Origin: DASUEB01 sp036275295
GTDB taxonomy: Bacteria; Bacteroidota; Bacteroidia; Flavobacteriales_D; Luteibaculaceae
Reading direction: 5' to 3'
Assembly: GCA_036275295.1 (NCBI GenBank)
Contig: DASUEB010000039.1
Location: 1 to 52,163, forward strand
DNA: 52,163 nt
In this document: piece by piece, positions 25,116 to 33,622 of the stretch
How the letters are laid out: the number at the start of each line of letters is the position of its first letter
Numbering within the stretch: the stretch's first letter is position 1
Program-made: the position numbers and the translations under genes
The notes under the pieces: model-generated
The model's input: only the letters and a program-made list of their open reading frames with translations
The model's database searches: none
Told to the model about the DNA's origin: nothing

Positions 25116-27803
25116 TTAGTACGAAAGATTTGGACTCAACCAGCGTTCCATCACCTCAAACGACATATTTTTCCGACGAGCCATATCTTCCACTTGGTCT
25201 TTATCAATTTTGCCCAGTCCAAAGTATTTTGCCTGTGGATGTGCAAGGTACCAACCACTCACCGATGCAGCAGGCCACATCGCCAGGCTTTCGGTTAGCG
25301 ACACACCCGTTTTTTCCGTGGCGTTTAGCAATTCAAAAATGAGTGGTTTTTCTGTGTGGTCGGGGCATGCCGGATAACCTGGCGCGGGGCGAATTCCCTG
25401 ATAATTCTCTTGTATCAGCTCTTCGTTGCTCAAAGCCTCTTGTGGGGCATAAGCCCAGTATTTGGTCCTCACCTGTTGGTGCAAGTACTCGGCAAAAGCT
25501 TCGGCCAATCGATCGGCAAGGGCTTTAATCAAGATGCTGTTGTAATCGTCGAGCTGACTTTCAAACTCTTTGGCCTTTTCATCAACCCCCAAACCACAAG
25601 TAACCACAAATGCTCCCAGGTAATCTGTGAGTCCCGTTTCTTTTGGGGCTACAAAATCTGAAATGCAGAAGTTGGCTTGTCCCTCCGCTTTTTTCGACTG
25701 TTGGCGCAGGTTTCTGTTGATTCCCAAACAGTGCTTTCTCGAAGTGTCGCTGTAAATTTCAATATCGTCGCCCACCGCGTTGGCTGGCCAAATGCCAAAA
25801 ATGGCTTTTGCCGTGAGCCATCGCTCAGCAATAATGGTATTGAGCATGTTTTGTGCGTCTTTAAACAGCTTGGTGGCTTCGGCGCCCACCACTTCGTCGG
25901 TGAGGATTTGCGGGTATCTGCCGTGCAACTCCCAAGTTTGGAAAAAAGGCGTCCAATCGATAAAAGGCACCAAGTTGAGCAGCGGAAAATCATCTAAAAA
26001 ATGAACGCCGGTTTCGCGAGCCGGAACAGGAGGTTGTTGAAGCCAATCAATTTGAAATTTATTGGCCCTCGCCTCCTCAATACTGAGCAATTCGCGATCA
26101 CTGGTTTTTTTGGCATAGTGGTCGCGAACCTTCTGGTAATCGGCTCTGAGGTCGGCAATAAATTCATCGCGCTTATCGCCTAGCAAGCTTCCCGTCACAG
26201 GTACAGATCGCGATGCGTCTAATACATGCACTACGGGCTGGCTGTAGTGGGGTTCTATTTTGACAGCGGTGTGAACCCGCGATGTAGTGGCACCTCCAAT
26301 CAGCAAGGGTATGGTAAAACCAAGGCGCTGCATTTCTTTCGCCACAAATACCATCTCGTCGAGCGAAGGCGTAATAAGGCCCGAAAGTCCTATCACATCA
26401 ACTTGTTCTTGGCGAGCGGTTTCCAAGATCTTATCGCAGCTCACCATTACACCCAGATCGATGATTTCGTAGTTATTGCAAGCAAGTACTACGCTTACAA
26501 TGTTCTTTCCTATGTCGTGCACATCGCCCTTTACGGTGGCCAGCAGGATCTTTCCTTTGCCCTTGGTATTTTCGGCCGATGTGGGGTTTTTCAGTTTTTC
26601 TTCTTCGATATAGGGCAGCAGATAGGCCACAGCTTTCTTCATAACCCGGGCGCTTTTCACTACCTGTGGGAGAAACATCTTACCCGCTCCAAACAGGTCG
26701 CCAACCACATTCATACCGTCCATGAGCGGTCCCTCAATAATCGACAGCGGATGAGCGTATTTCTGGCGGCATTCTTCGATATCGGTATCAATGAATTCGA
26801 TAATTCCTTTCACCAATGCATGTTCAAGTCGTTTCTCAACGGGGTCGTTGCGCCATGCGGTGTCTTTCTCTTGCGTCTTTCCGGCCGACCCTTTGAGTTG
26901 CTCGGCAAACTCAAGTAGGCGTTCGGTGGCGTCGTCGCGTCGGTTCAGCAGCACATCTTCCACGTGTTCGAGAAGATCTTTTGGAATGTCGTCGTACACC
27001 TCCAGCATAGTAGGATTTACAATACCCATATCCATTCCTTCGCGGATGGCGTGGTACAGAAATGCGGAGTGCATGGCTTCGCGAACGCGATCATTGCCCC
27101 GGAAGGAGAAAGAAACATTCGATACCCCGCCGCTCACATGGGCACCGGGTAAATTTTGGCGCACCCAACGAGTGGCCCGAAAAAAATCGACGGCGTTGTT
27201 GCGGTGCTCCTCCATTCCGGTTGCCACGGGGAATATGTTCAGGTCGAAAATGATATCTTCTTTCGGAAATTTTACTTTATGAACCAGAATGTCATAGCTC
27301 CGTTGGCAAATTTCCACGCGGCGTTCGTAATTGTCGGCCTGGCCTTGTTCGTCGAAAGCCATTACAATTACCGCTGCTCCGTAGCGGCGTATGGTCTGAG
27401 CTTGCCTAATAAATTCTTCCTCGCCCCCCTTAAGCGAAATGGAGTTGACAATTCCTTTGCCTTGTATACATTGAAGTCCGGCCTCGAGAATTTCCCATTT
27501 CGAAGAGTCGATCATGATGGGCACCCGGGCTATATCGGGTTCAGAGGCGATGAGGTTCAAGAAGGTCGTCATGGCTTCTACGCCATCAATCATCCCCTCG
27601 TCCATGTTGATATCGATCACCTGTGCACCGCCCTCGACCTGATCGCGTGCCACGGCCAAGGCATCTTCATACCGCCCTTCCTTGATCATGCGCAAAAATG
27701 CCCGGGAACCGGTTACGTTGGTCCGCTCGCCAACATTGACGAAATTCGATTCAGGTGTTACGATGAGAGGTTCTAAACCAGCTAGTTTCAGTGTTGCTTT
27801 CAT
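25116..27803 (-). CDS. metH: Methionine synthase, C-terminal half (folate, B12 and activation domains)
   Basis: An 895-residue protein carrying the later modules of cobalamin-dependent MetH: pterin-binding domain (about 15-280, F-V-N-V-G-E-R-T-N-V-T-G-S and I-D-I-N-M-D), B12-binding domains with the cobalt-ligating D-V-H-D-I-G (about 430-435) and G-V-M-V-S, and the AdoMet-dependent reactivation domain at the end (R-P-A-P-G-Y-P-A-C-P). It methylates cob(I)alamin from methyltetrahydrofolate and hands the methyl group to the homocysteine domain, which is encoded as a separate protein just upstream (27853-28878). The split form is usual in Flavobacteriia. Both genes share one riboswitch-controlled message. 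Confidence 0.96.
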   Translation of the reverse strand: MKATLKLAGLEPLIVTPESNFVNVGERTNVTGSRAFLRMIKEGRYEDALAVARDQVEGGAQVIDINMDEGMIDGVEAMTTFLNLIASEPDIARVPIMIDSSKWEILEAGLQCIQGKGIVNSISLKGGEEEFIRQAQTIRRYGAAVIVMAFDEQGQADNYERRVEICQRSYDILVHKVKFPKEDIIFDLNIFPVATGMEEHRNNAVDFFRATRWVRQNLPGAHVSGGVSNVSFSFRGNDRVREAMHSAFLYHAIREGMDMGIVNPTMLEVYDDIPKDLLEHVEDVLLNRRDDATERLLEFAEQLKGSAGKTQEKDTAWRNDPVEKRLEHALVKGIIEFIDTDIEECRQKYAHPLSIIEGPLMDGMNVVGDLFGAGKMFLPQVVKSARVMKKAVAYLLPYIEEEKLKNPTSAENTKGKGKILLATVKGDVHDIGKNIVSVVLACNNYEIIDLGVMVSCDKILETARQEQVDVIGLSGLITPSLDEMVFVAKEMQRLGFTIPLLIGGATTSRVHTAVKIEPHYSQPVVHVLDASRSVPVTGSLLGDKRDEFIADLRADYQKVRDHYAKKTSDRELLSIEEARANKFQIDWLQQPPVPARETGVHFLDDFPLLNLVPFIDWTPFFQTWELHGRYPQILTDEVVGAEATKLFKDAQNMLNTIIAERWLTAKAIFGIWPANAVGDDIEIYSDTSRKHCLGINRNLRQQSKKAEGQANFCISDFVAPKETGLTDYLGAFVVTCGLGVDEKAKEFESQLDDYNSILIKALADRLAEAFAEYLHQQVRTKYWAYAPQEALSNEELIQENYQGIRPAPGYPACPDHTEKPLIFELLNATEKTGVSLTESLAMWPAASVSGWYLAHPQAKYFGLGKIDKDQVEDMARRKNMSFEVMERWLSPNLSY

Positions 27804-27852
27804 GAATGATTTGAAGCGCTATTCGGGAATCGGTTAAAATGGTAAACTTTAG

Positions 27853-28878
27853 TTAGGCGTGTTTGAGCGATGCAAATGATCGGGGTGCGAATTCCTGCGC
27901 CACTTCTGCAATTGATCGGATGTGATCGGGAGTAGTTCCGCAGCATCCACCCAGTATATTGACCAAGTTGAGCTCCAAAAACTCGCGGATGTATTGCTGC
28001 ATCTGTGCAGGCGACTCATCGTATTCCCCAAAGTGGTTCGGCAATCCCGCGTTGGGATACGCACTAACGAGCACATCGGCTTTGTCCGACAGCACTTGCA
28101 GGAACGGCCGCATCTGCGGTGCTCCGAGCGCACAATTTAGTCCAATGCTGAACAAAGGGATATGCGAAACCGAAACCAAGAATGCCTCGGTGGTTTGACC
28201 GCTGAGCGTACGACCACTGGCATCGGTAATTGTACCGGATATCATAATGGGAACATCGTCGGTGCTCAGCCCCCGCGACTCCAACTCCTCATCGATGGCA
28301 AAAAGCGCCGCTTTGGCGTTGAGCGTATCGGTAATGGTTTCAATCAGCAACAGATCTACCCCTCCATCAACCAGTCCCTTCACCTGCTCCCGATATGCGT
28401 TTACCAGTTGAGCGAACGTAATGGCCCTGTAACCCGGATCGTTTACATCGGGCGACATGGAGCTCAGTTTGGTGGTAGGTCCCATGGCTCCAGCCACAAA
28501 ACGAGGTTTCGACGGATTTAACGCCGTGTACCGATCTGCCACTTCACGGGCAATAGCAGCCGACTGGTAGTTGATTTGATACACCCATTCGCTGCATTCG
28601 TAATCGTCTTGTGCTACCCAAGTTCCAGAGAAACTATTGGTTTCAATGATGTCGCTTCCGGCCTCAAAATACTGCGCGTGAATTTCTTTGATCACGTCCG
28701 GACGGGTAATCGACAACAGGTCGTTGTTGCCTTTGAGCGATTTGGGGTGATCCTTTAAGGCCACGTTTCTGAAATCGGCCTCAGTGAGGTTGTAACGCTG
28801 TATCATGGTGCCCATGGCGCCATCTAAAATGAGGATTCGCTCAGAAGCCAGTTTTAACAGAAGATCTTTTTTAGTCAT
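27853..28878 (-). CDS. metH: Methionine synthase, homocysteine-binding subunit
   Basis: A 341-residue homocysteine S-methyltransferase domain. It starts with I-L-D-G-A-M-G-T-M-I-Q-R and has the zinc-binding cysteines: I-G-L-N-C-A-L-G (about 247-254) and G-G-C-C-G-T-T-P (about 311-318). It takes the methyl group from methylcobalamin held by the 895-residue partner at 25116-27803, 49 bp downstream. Alone it cannot complete the reaction, so the two proteins must meet. A SAM-I riboswitch and terminator precede the gene, which links expression to methionine supply. Confidence 0.96.
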   Translation of the reverse strand: MTKKDLLLKLASERILILDGAMGTMIQRYNLTEADFRNVALKDHPKSLKGNNDLLSITRPDVIKEIHAQYFEAGSDIIETNSFSGTWVAQDDYECSEWVYQINYQSAAIAREVADRYTALNPSKPRFVAGAMGPTTKLSSMSPDVNDPGYRAITFAQLVNAYREQVKGLVDGGVDLLLIETITDTLNAKAALFAIDEELESRGLSTDDVPIMISGTITDASGRTLSGQTTEAFLVSVSHIPLFSIGLNCALGAPQMRPFLQVLSDKADVLVSAYPNAGLPNHFGEYDESPAQMQQYIREFLELNLVNILGGCCGTTPDHIRSIAEVAQEFAPRSFASLKHA

Positions 28879-28910
28879 AATAAAAGCTTGACGTCGAACT
28901 CAATGCTCAT

Positions 28911-28943
28911 AAAAAAACCCTGCTAACGATAGTCAACAGGGTC
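28911..28943 (-). terminator. Terminator hairpin of the SAM riboswitch
   Basis: Leftward ACCCTG, a 14-nt loop, CAGGGT, then a run of seven T. It lies between the aptamer (28977-29073) and the metH start at 28878. This is the expression platform, expected to stop transcription when S-adenosylmethionine is bound. Confidence 0.88.
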
Positions 28944-28976
28944 GATATAGCCAAAACGGAAAGATCTGTACTGTTG

Positions 28977-29073
28977 CTTATCATTCTTCACTGGGAAGCA
29001 GGATGTGGCACCTTCTGACAAGTCAGGGCTGCCAAGGTTTCGCAGGGCCTATCCCTCCACCTTTCGTTATAAG
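28977..29073 (-). ncRNA. SAM-I riboswitch (S-box) aptamer upstream of metH
   Basis: The 97-nt leader has P1 CTTAT/ATAAG at its ends, then AGGTGGAGGGA, AGGCCCTGCGAAACC, GGCAGCC, and GAAGGTGCCACATCC, the conserved S-box core with the kink-turn and the four-way junction blocks in the right order. Bound S-adenosylmethionine should favour the terminator at 28911-28943 and switch off both metH genes. Cobalamin riboswitch boxes are absent. Confidence 0.93.
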
Positions 29074-29097
29074 CATATGTGTTAAAGAACGTGGGTG

Positions 29098-29105
29098 CAA
29101 AGATA
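29098..29105 (-). promoter_or_regulatory. -7 element of the metH promoter
   Basis: TATCTTTG read leftward matches TAnnTTTG and lies 24 bp upstream of the riboswitch 5' end. No convincing TTTG is found 19 nt further up, so the -33 element is weak or absent. Confidence 0.5.
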
Positions 29106-29152
29106 CGGGCTTTTGTAATTTTCTTTACACCGAAATAAAAAAAATGCCCGAA

Positions 29153-29425
29153 TTACCCCTGCACTTGTTTGATTAATCCGAGGTTTTGAGCAAAAGCTAC
29201 TAGGTTTTTGCGAAAGAAAACCCCTACCATAATCAAGATCAGGGTGTATGGTATAAACATGATGTACAAAATACCCTTGTTGATGCCATTGCCGTTTTCG
29301 CCGGTCTCTTGCAACGAACTCTCTGTAGTGGCTTTACACATGGCGCATTGCGCATCGGCATCAAAAGCAAACGCCAAAACAACCACAGCGGTGATGCAAA
29401 AAGCAAGTATTGCGCGCTTCATCAT
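29153..29425 (-). CDS. Small membrane protein at the end of the cytochrome oxidase cluster
   Basis: A 90-residue protein with a signal or anchor helix (about 5-22), a short exported part with C-A-M-C-K-A (two Cys three residues apart) and a second membrane helix (about 50-70), ending in a basic tail. The ATG at 29423-29425 overlaps the stop of the DUF420 gene (TAATG), so the two are coupled; an ATG one codon later is also possible. The C-x-x-C pair near the periplasm might be redox-active or bind copper or heme, in keeping with oxidase assembly, but that is inference. From memory, similar small proteins sit beside cytochrome oxidase genes in related bacteria. Confidence 0.72.
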   Translation of the reverse strand: MMKRAILAFCITAVVVLAFAFDADAQCAMCKATTESSLQETGENGNGINKGILYIMFIPYTLILIMVGVFFRKNLVAFAQNLGLIKQVQG

Positions 29426-30009
29426 TAAATGTAATAAGGTGAAATCATGAGGTAAATGATCACCCCCGTTACTGCGATGTAAAGCCAAATGGGCCAAGTG
29501 ATCTTACCGATTTTTTTGTGATCGACAAATCTGCGGGTGATGCCGCGCACATAGGTTACCAGTACCATGGGAATAATACCAACCGAGAGGAAGATGTGAC
29601 TGGCCAGTAAAAACAAATACACCACCCTGCTGGACCCCACCGCCAATTTCTCATCGGCCGAAAGTACTCCATCGTGATCCACATCGCCAAAAACAGTGGT
29701 GGCAGAGGTCATGTGATACAACACATAACCCAGCAAAAACAACAGTGAAAAGGCTATGCTGAGCTTCATCAGTCGCTCGTGGAGTTTGCGGTTCTGATTC
29801 CTTATGGCCACTAAAGCCGCAATAAGCGAAATGGCTGTCAGACCGTTGATCGTTGCGTATACCGCCGGAAGAAAACTGAGATCGTACCCGTCAATCTTCA
29901 CGTAAAAAAGCAAAACCACCACGGCAGGCACAGCTACCGAGGTAATAGTAATAAGAACTTTTTGTTGCATGGTCAAACCCATCGCCTCAATCTTGCTTTC
30001 GTGCTGCAT
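29425..30009 (-). CDS. DUF420 membrane protein, cytochrome oxidase assembly factor (CtaM-like)
   Basis: A 194-residue protein with five predicted membrane segments and histidines in them (for example R-K-L-H-E-R-L-M-K and Y-V-L-Y-H-M-T-S), typical of DUF420/CtaM. CtaM is needed for maturation of heme-copper oxidase. The first ATG overlaps the SCO1 gene by 23 nt; an internal ATG (29980-29982) would give a 185-residue protein without overlap, so the exact start is open. The last residues, V-I-I-Y-L-M-I-S-P-Y, match the family end. It lies between SCO1 and the small Cys-x-x-Cys protein. Confidence 0.85.
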   Translation of the reverse strand: MQHESKIEAMGLTMQQKVLITITSVAVPAVVVLLFYVKIDGYDLSFLPAVYATINGLTAISLIAALVAIRNQNRKLHERLMKLSIAFSLLFLLGYVLYHMTSATTVFGDVDHDGVLSADEKLAVGSSRVVYLFLLASHIFLSVGIIPMVLVTYVRGITRRFVDHKKIGKITWPIWLYIAVTGVIIYLMISPYYI

Positions 30010-30694
30010 CTATTTTCTCTAATTTTAGTAACACTTTAATTTCGTCGGCGCATCTATTTACGTCATCTGTGGATGTTCCGTCGTAAAACCCGCGAATTTG
30101 ACCTTTGCGATCAACCAGCACAAACTTTTCTGAGTGCAGAAAACCTCCGGGTGCCAGCGCGTCTTCCTGGGTGCTCACCAAGAAGCCATTCACGCCCAGC
30201 TCGTAGATGGCCCTTTTATCGCCGGTAAAAAATTTCCACTTGGAAAAGTCGGCTCCATTTTTCTCAGCGTATTTCTTGAGTCTGGAAGGCGTATCGTGTG
30301 AGGGATCGACGGTAAAAGAGAGCAACTTGACATCGTCGAAGGCCGGATCTTTTAATTTCCACTGCAGGCGCAGCATCTGTCGAGTCATCTTCGGACAAAT
30401 GCTCGGACACGACGTGAAGAAAAAATCAACAATGTAAATCTGGTTGTTGTAATCTTGGTCGGAAACTAGGTTACTGTCTTGGTCCAGGAACGACCATGCG
30501 GGTATGGTGTGATAAATGGTGTCGTTGACCATCTTTTCACCTTGTTTTTTCTGAACCGGGATTTTCTCGCCGTAAATGGGGAGAACCACAAAGTTGTGTT
30601 TGGCTTGCGAAAAGAACAATAAAAAAATTGCAGGTAGTGTCAACATAGACACTAAACCTGCAATTTTCAAGTATCGGGGTGCTGGTTTCATCAT
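29987..30694 (-). CDS. SCO1/SenC copper chaperone for cytochrome c oxidase
   Basis: A 235-residue thioredoxin-fold protein with an N-terminal membrane anchor (about 11-28). The copper-binding motif is F-T-S-C-P-S-I-C-P-K-M (CxxxC), and the distal His occurs in D-P-S-H-D-T-P-S. The family inserts copper into the CuA site of subunit II. That all metal ligands are present suggests full function. It overlaps the subunit IV gene by 4 nt (30691-30694), so the two are translated together. CoxB, its target, is not in this window. Confidence 0.93.
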   Translation of the reverse strand: MMKPAPRYLKIAGLVSMLTLPAIFLLFFSQAKHNFVVLPIYGEKIPVQKKQGEKMVNDTIYHTIPAWSFLDQDSNLVSDQDYNNQIYIVDFFFTSCPSICPKMTRQMLRLQWKLKDPAFDDVKLLSFTVDPSHDTPSRLKKYAEKNGADFSKWKFFTGDKRAIYELGVNGFLVSTQEDALAPGGFLHSEKFVLVDRKGQIRGFYDGTSTDDVNRCADEIKVLLKLEKIDAARKQD

Positions 30695-31074
30695 TCAGTG
30701 TACGTTCTCAACATAGCGTTGATGTACTCTGATTCTTGCAGTGCAATAAAGATGAGGTAACAAACAAATAGGATATACGGAGCCAAAATGGTGTAGCGCA
30801 CATTCTTTCTCTCATCTCCCAAGTGCATAAAGCTCATCACAATGTACCCTGCCTTCACCAGAGTTAAAAATATATAGGCCAATTTAATCGACACCCAAGC
30901 GCCAGATTCGGCACCTAGGACGCGGCGGTTGAAGTAAATACCCACTGCTACCTCTGCAATGGTGATAATAGTAAGGATGGCGGTAACCTTCCAAATTTTC
31001 GAACGAATAGCTTTTCCCTGTTCCTCGTTGTGGTGGGTATTTAAGCTGTATTCAATGATATCGTCTCTTTCCAT
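30691..31074 (-). CDS. Cytochrome c oxidase subunit IV
   Basis: A 127-residue protein with three predicted membrane helices (about 28-48, 62-82, 92-114), of the prokaryotic caa3-type subunit IV family. The soluble N-terminus (E-R-D-D-I-I-E-Y-S-L-N) is acidic. It stabilises the subunit I-III core. It lies 28 bp downstream of the first coxIII gene and overlaps SCO1 by 4 nt. The order III-III-IV-SCO1-DUF420 is a Bacteroidota arrangement. Confidence 0.85.
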   Translation of the reverse strand: MERDDIIEYSLNTHHNEEQGKAIRSKIWKVTAILTIITIAEVAVGIYFNRRVLGAESGAWVSIKLAYIFLTLVKAGYIVMSFMHLGDERKNVRYTILAPYILFVCYLIFIALQESEYINAMLRTYTE

Positions 31075-31102
31075 GGTGATCTATAGATTAGGGGGTCAGC
31101 AA

Positions 31103-31942
31103 TTAAAGTAGATAGAAGAAGGTGAAAACGAAAACCCAAACGAGGTCTACAAAGTGCCAGTACAAACCAGCTTTTTCAACCATTTCGTAGTGTCCACGAC
31201 TGTCGTAAACACCTCTAATTACTTGGATAAGGATCAACAAGTTGATTATTACCCCTGAGAACACGTGGAAACCGTGGAAACCGGTAATGAAGAAGAAGAA
31301 GTTGGCATACAATTGCGGACCGTACTCGTTTTCGTGGAGGTTTGCACCTTGCACATGTTTCAGCGAGTTCTCGATCACTTCCTTGGCCTCGGCTCCTTTC
31401 ACCACTTTGCCATCCTCGAAGCGGATGGCCGCTTTCTCGTACAATTCAGCATTTTCGTGGTACTCGTGACCGTCGGTTTCAAAGAAGGCCTTCTGACCGC
31501 TTTCGGTAACCAAATATCCGTGGCTGCCATGGATAAAGTGAGACCACTCCCAAGCTTGCGATCCCAAGAAGAAAAATCCTCCAAACACAGTAGCGGCAAG
31601 CCATTTGATGATTCCTTTTTTGTCCAATCGATGTCCAGCTTCAACCGCCAATACCATGGTTACCGATGATACGATAAGGATAAAGGTCATCAAAGCAACA
31701 TAAATCAATGGAAAATGTCCTTCTACGAAAGGTAGTGAGTGGAATACATCTTCAGCCAACGGCCATTCACCTGTGAACTTATGGCGCTGGTAACCGTAAG
31801 CTACCAATAAACCACCAAATGTGAGTGCATCAGATACCAGGAAGAACCACATCATTAGCTTTCCATAGCTGATGGAAAATGGTGAAACCTTCCCACCCCA
31901 CAGGGTTTCTTTGTCAATTACTTTAGCTGCCTCTGCTGCCAT
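31103..31942 (-). CDS. Cytochrome c oxidase subunit III (longer paralogue)
   Basis: A 279-residue membrane protein with about five helices. F-F-F-I-T-G-F-H-G-F-H-V and Y-W-H-F-V-D-L-V-W-V-F-V-F are subunit III signatures. A hydrophilic insert of about 60 residues (about 150-210, rich in Glu, His and Lys) lies between helices and is absent from the second paralogue. It should bind the core of the oxidase and lipids near the proton entry. It is paired with the 240-residue paralogue at 31980-32702, 37 bp upstream; such twin coxIII genes are common in this class. Confidence 0.9.
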   Translation of the reverse strand: MAAEAAKVIDKETLWGGKVSPFSISYGKLMMWFFLVSDALTFGGLLVAYGYQRHKFTGEWPLAEDVFHSLPFVEGHFPLIYVALMTFILIVSSVTMVLAVEAGHRLDKKGIIKWLAATVFGGFFFLGSQAWEWSHFIHGSHGYLVTESGQKAFFETDGHEYHENAELYEKAAIRFEDGKVVKGAEAKEVIENSLKHVQGANLHENEYGPQLYANFFFFITGFHGFHVFSGVIINLLILIQVIRGVYDSRGHYEMVEKAGLYWHFVDLVWVFVFTFFYLL

Positions 31943-31979
31943 AGTCTCAGAATATCGGATTTATTAAAACGCTGCAATT

Positions 31980-32702
31980 TTAGTGAATAAATAACAAAAA
32001 TAGCAACAAATAAATCCAAAGACCATCTAAAAAGTGCCAGTACGTCCCGCAAAGTTCCAAACTCAGGGTATTGTGTGCGTTGTACTTACCTCTTTTTATC
32101 CCTTTAATTAAACTGAGTATATATAAGAGTCCACCCGCTAAGTGCATGAAATGGAGGAAGGTAATGGCCACCAAGTAGCTACTGGCAGTGTCTCGGCTAC
32201 CTAGAATGGCATCCTTGAGCGGTTTTTCGTGTAACTTATCGGTTTGCTCATAAAAATCACCATCAAAGGGAACCAAGGGCTGACCTTTGTACAAAAAGCT
32301 GTAATCTTTTCCGTACTCGCCTTTTATCAGGAAGATGTTTTCGCCGTGTAAGGTATGACCGCGGTCGAATAAACTGCCCCATCCCAAAAATTGAAATACG
32401 CTGAAAAGCAAACCCAAGGCCAGCGTAATCAACAAAAATCGATAGGCTTTGGTGGTGTCCGACAATCTGGCCCAATAAATACACAACCACATGGTGTAGC
32501 TGCTCAGCAGGATAAACAGGGTAGACACATAAAACTCGTTGGGCAAGCTAATTTTTACCCAAAACTTATCCGACTGGGTAACCACATAGGCGCTGGTTAA
32601 ACCGGCAAAGAGCATTACAATGCTGAATATACCAATGTACATCAGCATTTTGCGCGAACGGCGTTTAATTTCTTCTTGTTCAGAGATGAGAATGGCTTCC
32701 AT
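31980..32702 (-). CDS. Cytochrome c oxidase subunit III (shorter paralogue)
   Basis: A 240-residue protein with about five membrane helices. It opens with a cytoplasmic end (S-E-Q-E-E-I-K-R-R-S-R-K) and has F-L-H-F-M-H-L-A-G-G and Y-W-H-F-L-D-G-L-W-I-Y-L late, as in heme-copper oxidase subunit III. It begins 3 bp after cyoE, so both are translated from one message. Why two subunit III proteins are kept is unknown; they may replace each other or occupy different oxidases. Confidence 0.9.
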   Translation of the reverse strand: MEAILISEQEEIKRRSRKMLMYIGIFSIVMLFAGLTSAYVVTQSDKFWVKISLPNEFYVSTLFILLSSYTMWLCIYWARLSDTTKAYRFLLITLALGLLFSVFQFLGWGSLFDRGHTLHGENIFLIKGEYGKDYSFLYKGQPLVPFDGDFYEQTDKLHEKPLKDAILGSRDTASSYLVAITFLHFMHLAGGLLYILSLIKGIKRGKYNAHNTLSLELCGTYWHFLDGLWIYLLLFLLFIH

Positions 32703-32705
32703 GAC

Positions 32706-33590
32706 TTATAATTTGTCGATGACGTAGATGATTTGCAATACTGGTAAATAAACAAACGAAGCGAACATGAGTTTTTTCGCGTCGGAGGTTTGGCATGAAA
32801 AATACAACCTAAAGGCGTAGTAGCAGAAATAGGCTCCCATGATCAAGGCAGCGATTAGCGATACGAAACCGCTCAAATCAAAGGCCCACGGCAACAAACT
32901 TACGGGTACCGTAAATAGCGTGTACATGAGGATTTGAAAGGCACTTGATTTATGCCTGCCCTCGGCAGAGGGCAGCAATCGGAACCCGCCGAGGCTGTAG
33001 TCGTCGTCAAGTACCCAAGCTATGGCCCAAAAATGAGGGAACTGCCACATAAATTGCACCGCAAATAAAATTCCCGCTCCAGCCCCAAAGGAGTTGCTCG
33101 CGGCTACCCAACCCAACATGGGAGGCACGGCTCCAGGGAAGGCGCCGATAAAAACACTAAACGCCGACTTTTGTTTGAGAGGCGTGTAAATGAAGGCATA
33201 GCTGATGAGCGCCGACAAAGCCAGATAGGCCGATACCGCATTAATGCCCAGATAAAGGGCTAAAAATCCGAGAATCCCGCTGATCACAGCTACTATCCAA
33301 GCCTCGTTGACCTGCATATCGCCCATAGGCAACGGCCGGCCGCTGGTTCGATTCATGCGCGCATCGAGCTGGCGCTCTAGAATTTGATTGAGGCCGTTAG
33401 ACGCCCCGGTGATGAGGAACCCTCCTATCGACAACCATATCAAATCGGTTGCCATGCGTTCGGGTTGGTAGTTGGCAAATAAATAACCGAGACAAGCCGA
33501 GAAAACGACCAAGGAAGCTAGGCGTAGTTTAAAAAATGTGGCATACTGCTTGAGTTTGCCCGGACTGCTTTTTTGATGTGCACTCTCCAC
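32706..33590 (-). CDS. cyoE: Protoheme IX farnesyltransferase (heme O synthase)
   Basis: A 294-residue UbiA-family prenyltransferase with about nine hydrophobic segments. Asp-rich motif 1 is present as N-Q-I-L-E-R-Q-L-D-A-R-M-N-R-T (about 67-81) with S-G-R-P-L-P after it, and the second as D-D-D-Y-S-L-G-G (about 195-202). It attaches farnesyl to heme B for the oxidase. It is the first gene of the cytochrome oxidase block and has its own -7 element at 33610-33617. In many Flavobacteriia coxA and coxB precede it; here a Wzi-like gene lies upstream instead. Confidence 0.95.
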   Translation of the reverse strand: MESAHQKSSPGKLKQYATFFKLRLASLVVFSACLGYLFANYQPERMATDLIWLSIGGFLITGASNGLNQILERQLDARMNRTSGRPLPMGDMQVNEAWIVAVISGILGFLALYLGINAVSAYLALSALISYAFIYTPLKQKSAFSVFIGAFPGAVPPMLGWVAASNSFGAGAGILFAVQFMWQFPHFWAIAWVLDDDYSLGGFRLLPSAEGRHKSSAFQILMYTLFTVPVSLLPWAFDLSGFVSLIAALIMGAYFCYYAFRLYFSCQTSDAKKLMFASFVYLPVLQIIYVIDKL

Positions 33591-33609
33591 GCCAGCTAGA
33601 ATTTTGCCG

Positions 33610-33617
33610 CAAAGGTA
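33610..33617 (-). promoter_or_regulatory. -7 element of the cyoE-cox operon
   Basis: TACCTTTG read leftward, 20 bp upstream of the cyoE start, matches TAnnTTTG. The -33 position would fall inside the 3' end of the Wzi-like gene and is not TTTG, so the promoter is only partly consensus. Confidence 0.5.
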
Positions 33618-33622
33618 TTAAT

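Noticed and set aside
28977..29073. Cobalamin riboswitch before metH
   Set aside because: MetH uses B12, but the leader has S-box core blocks and no B12-box; called SAM-I instead.
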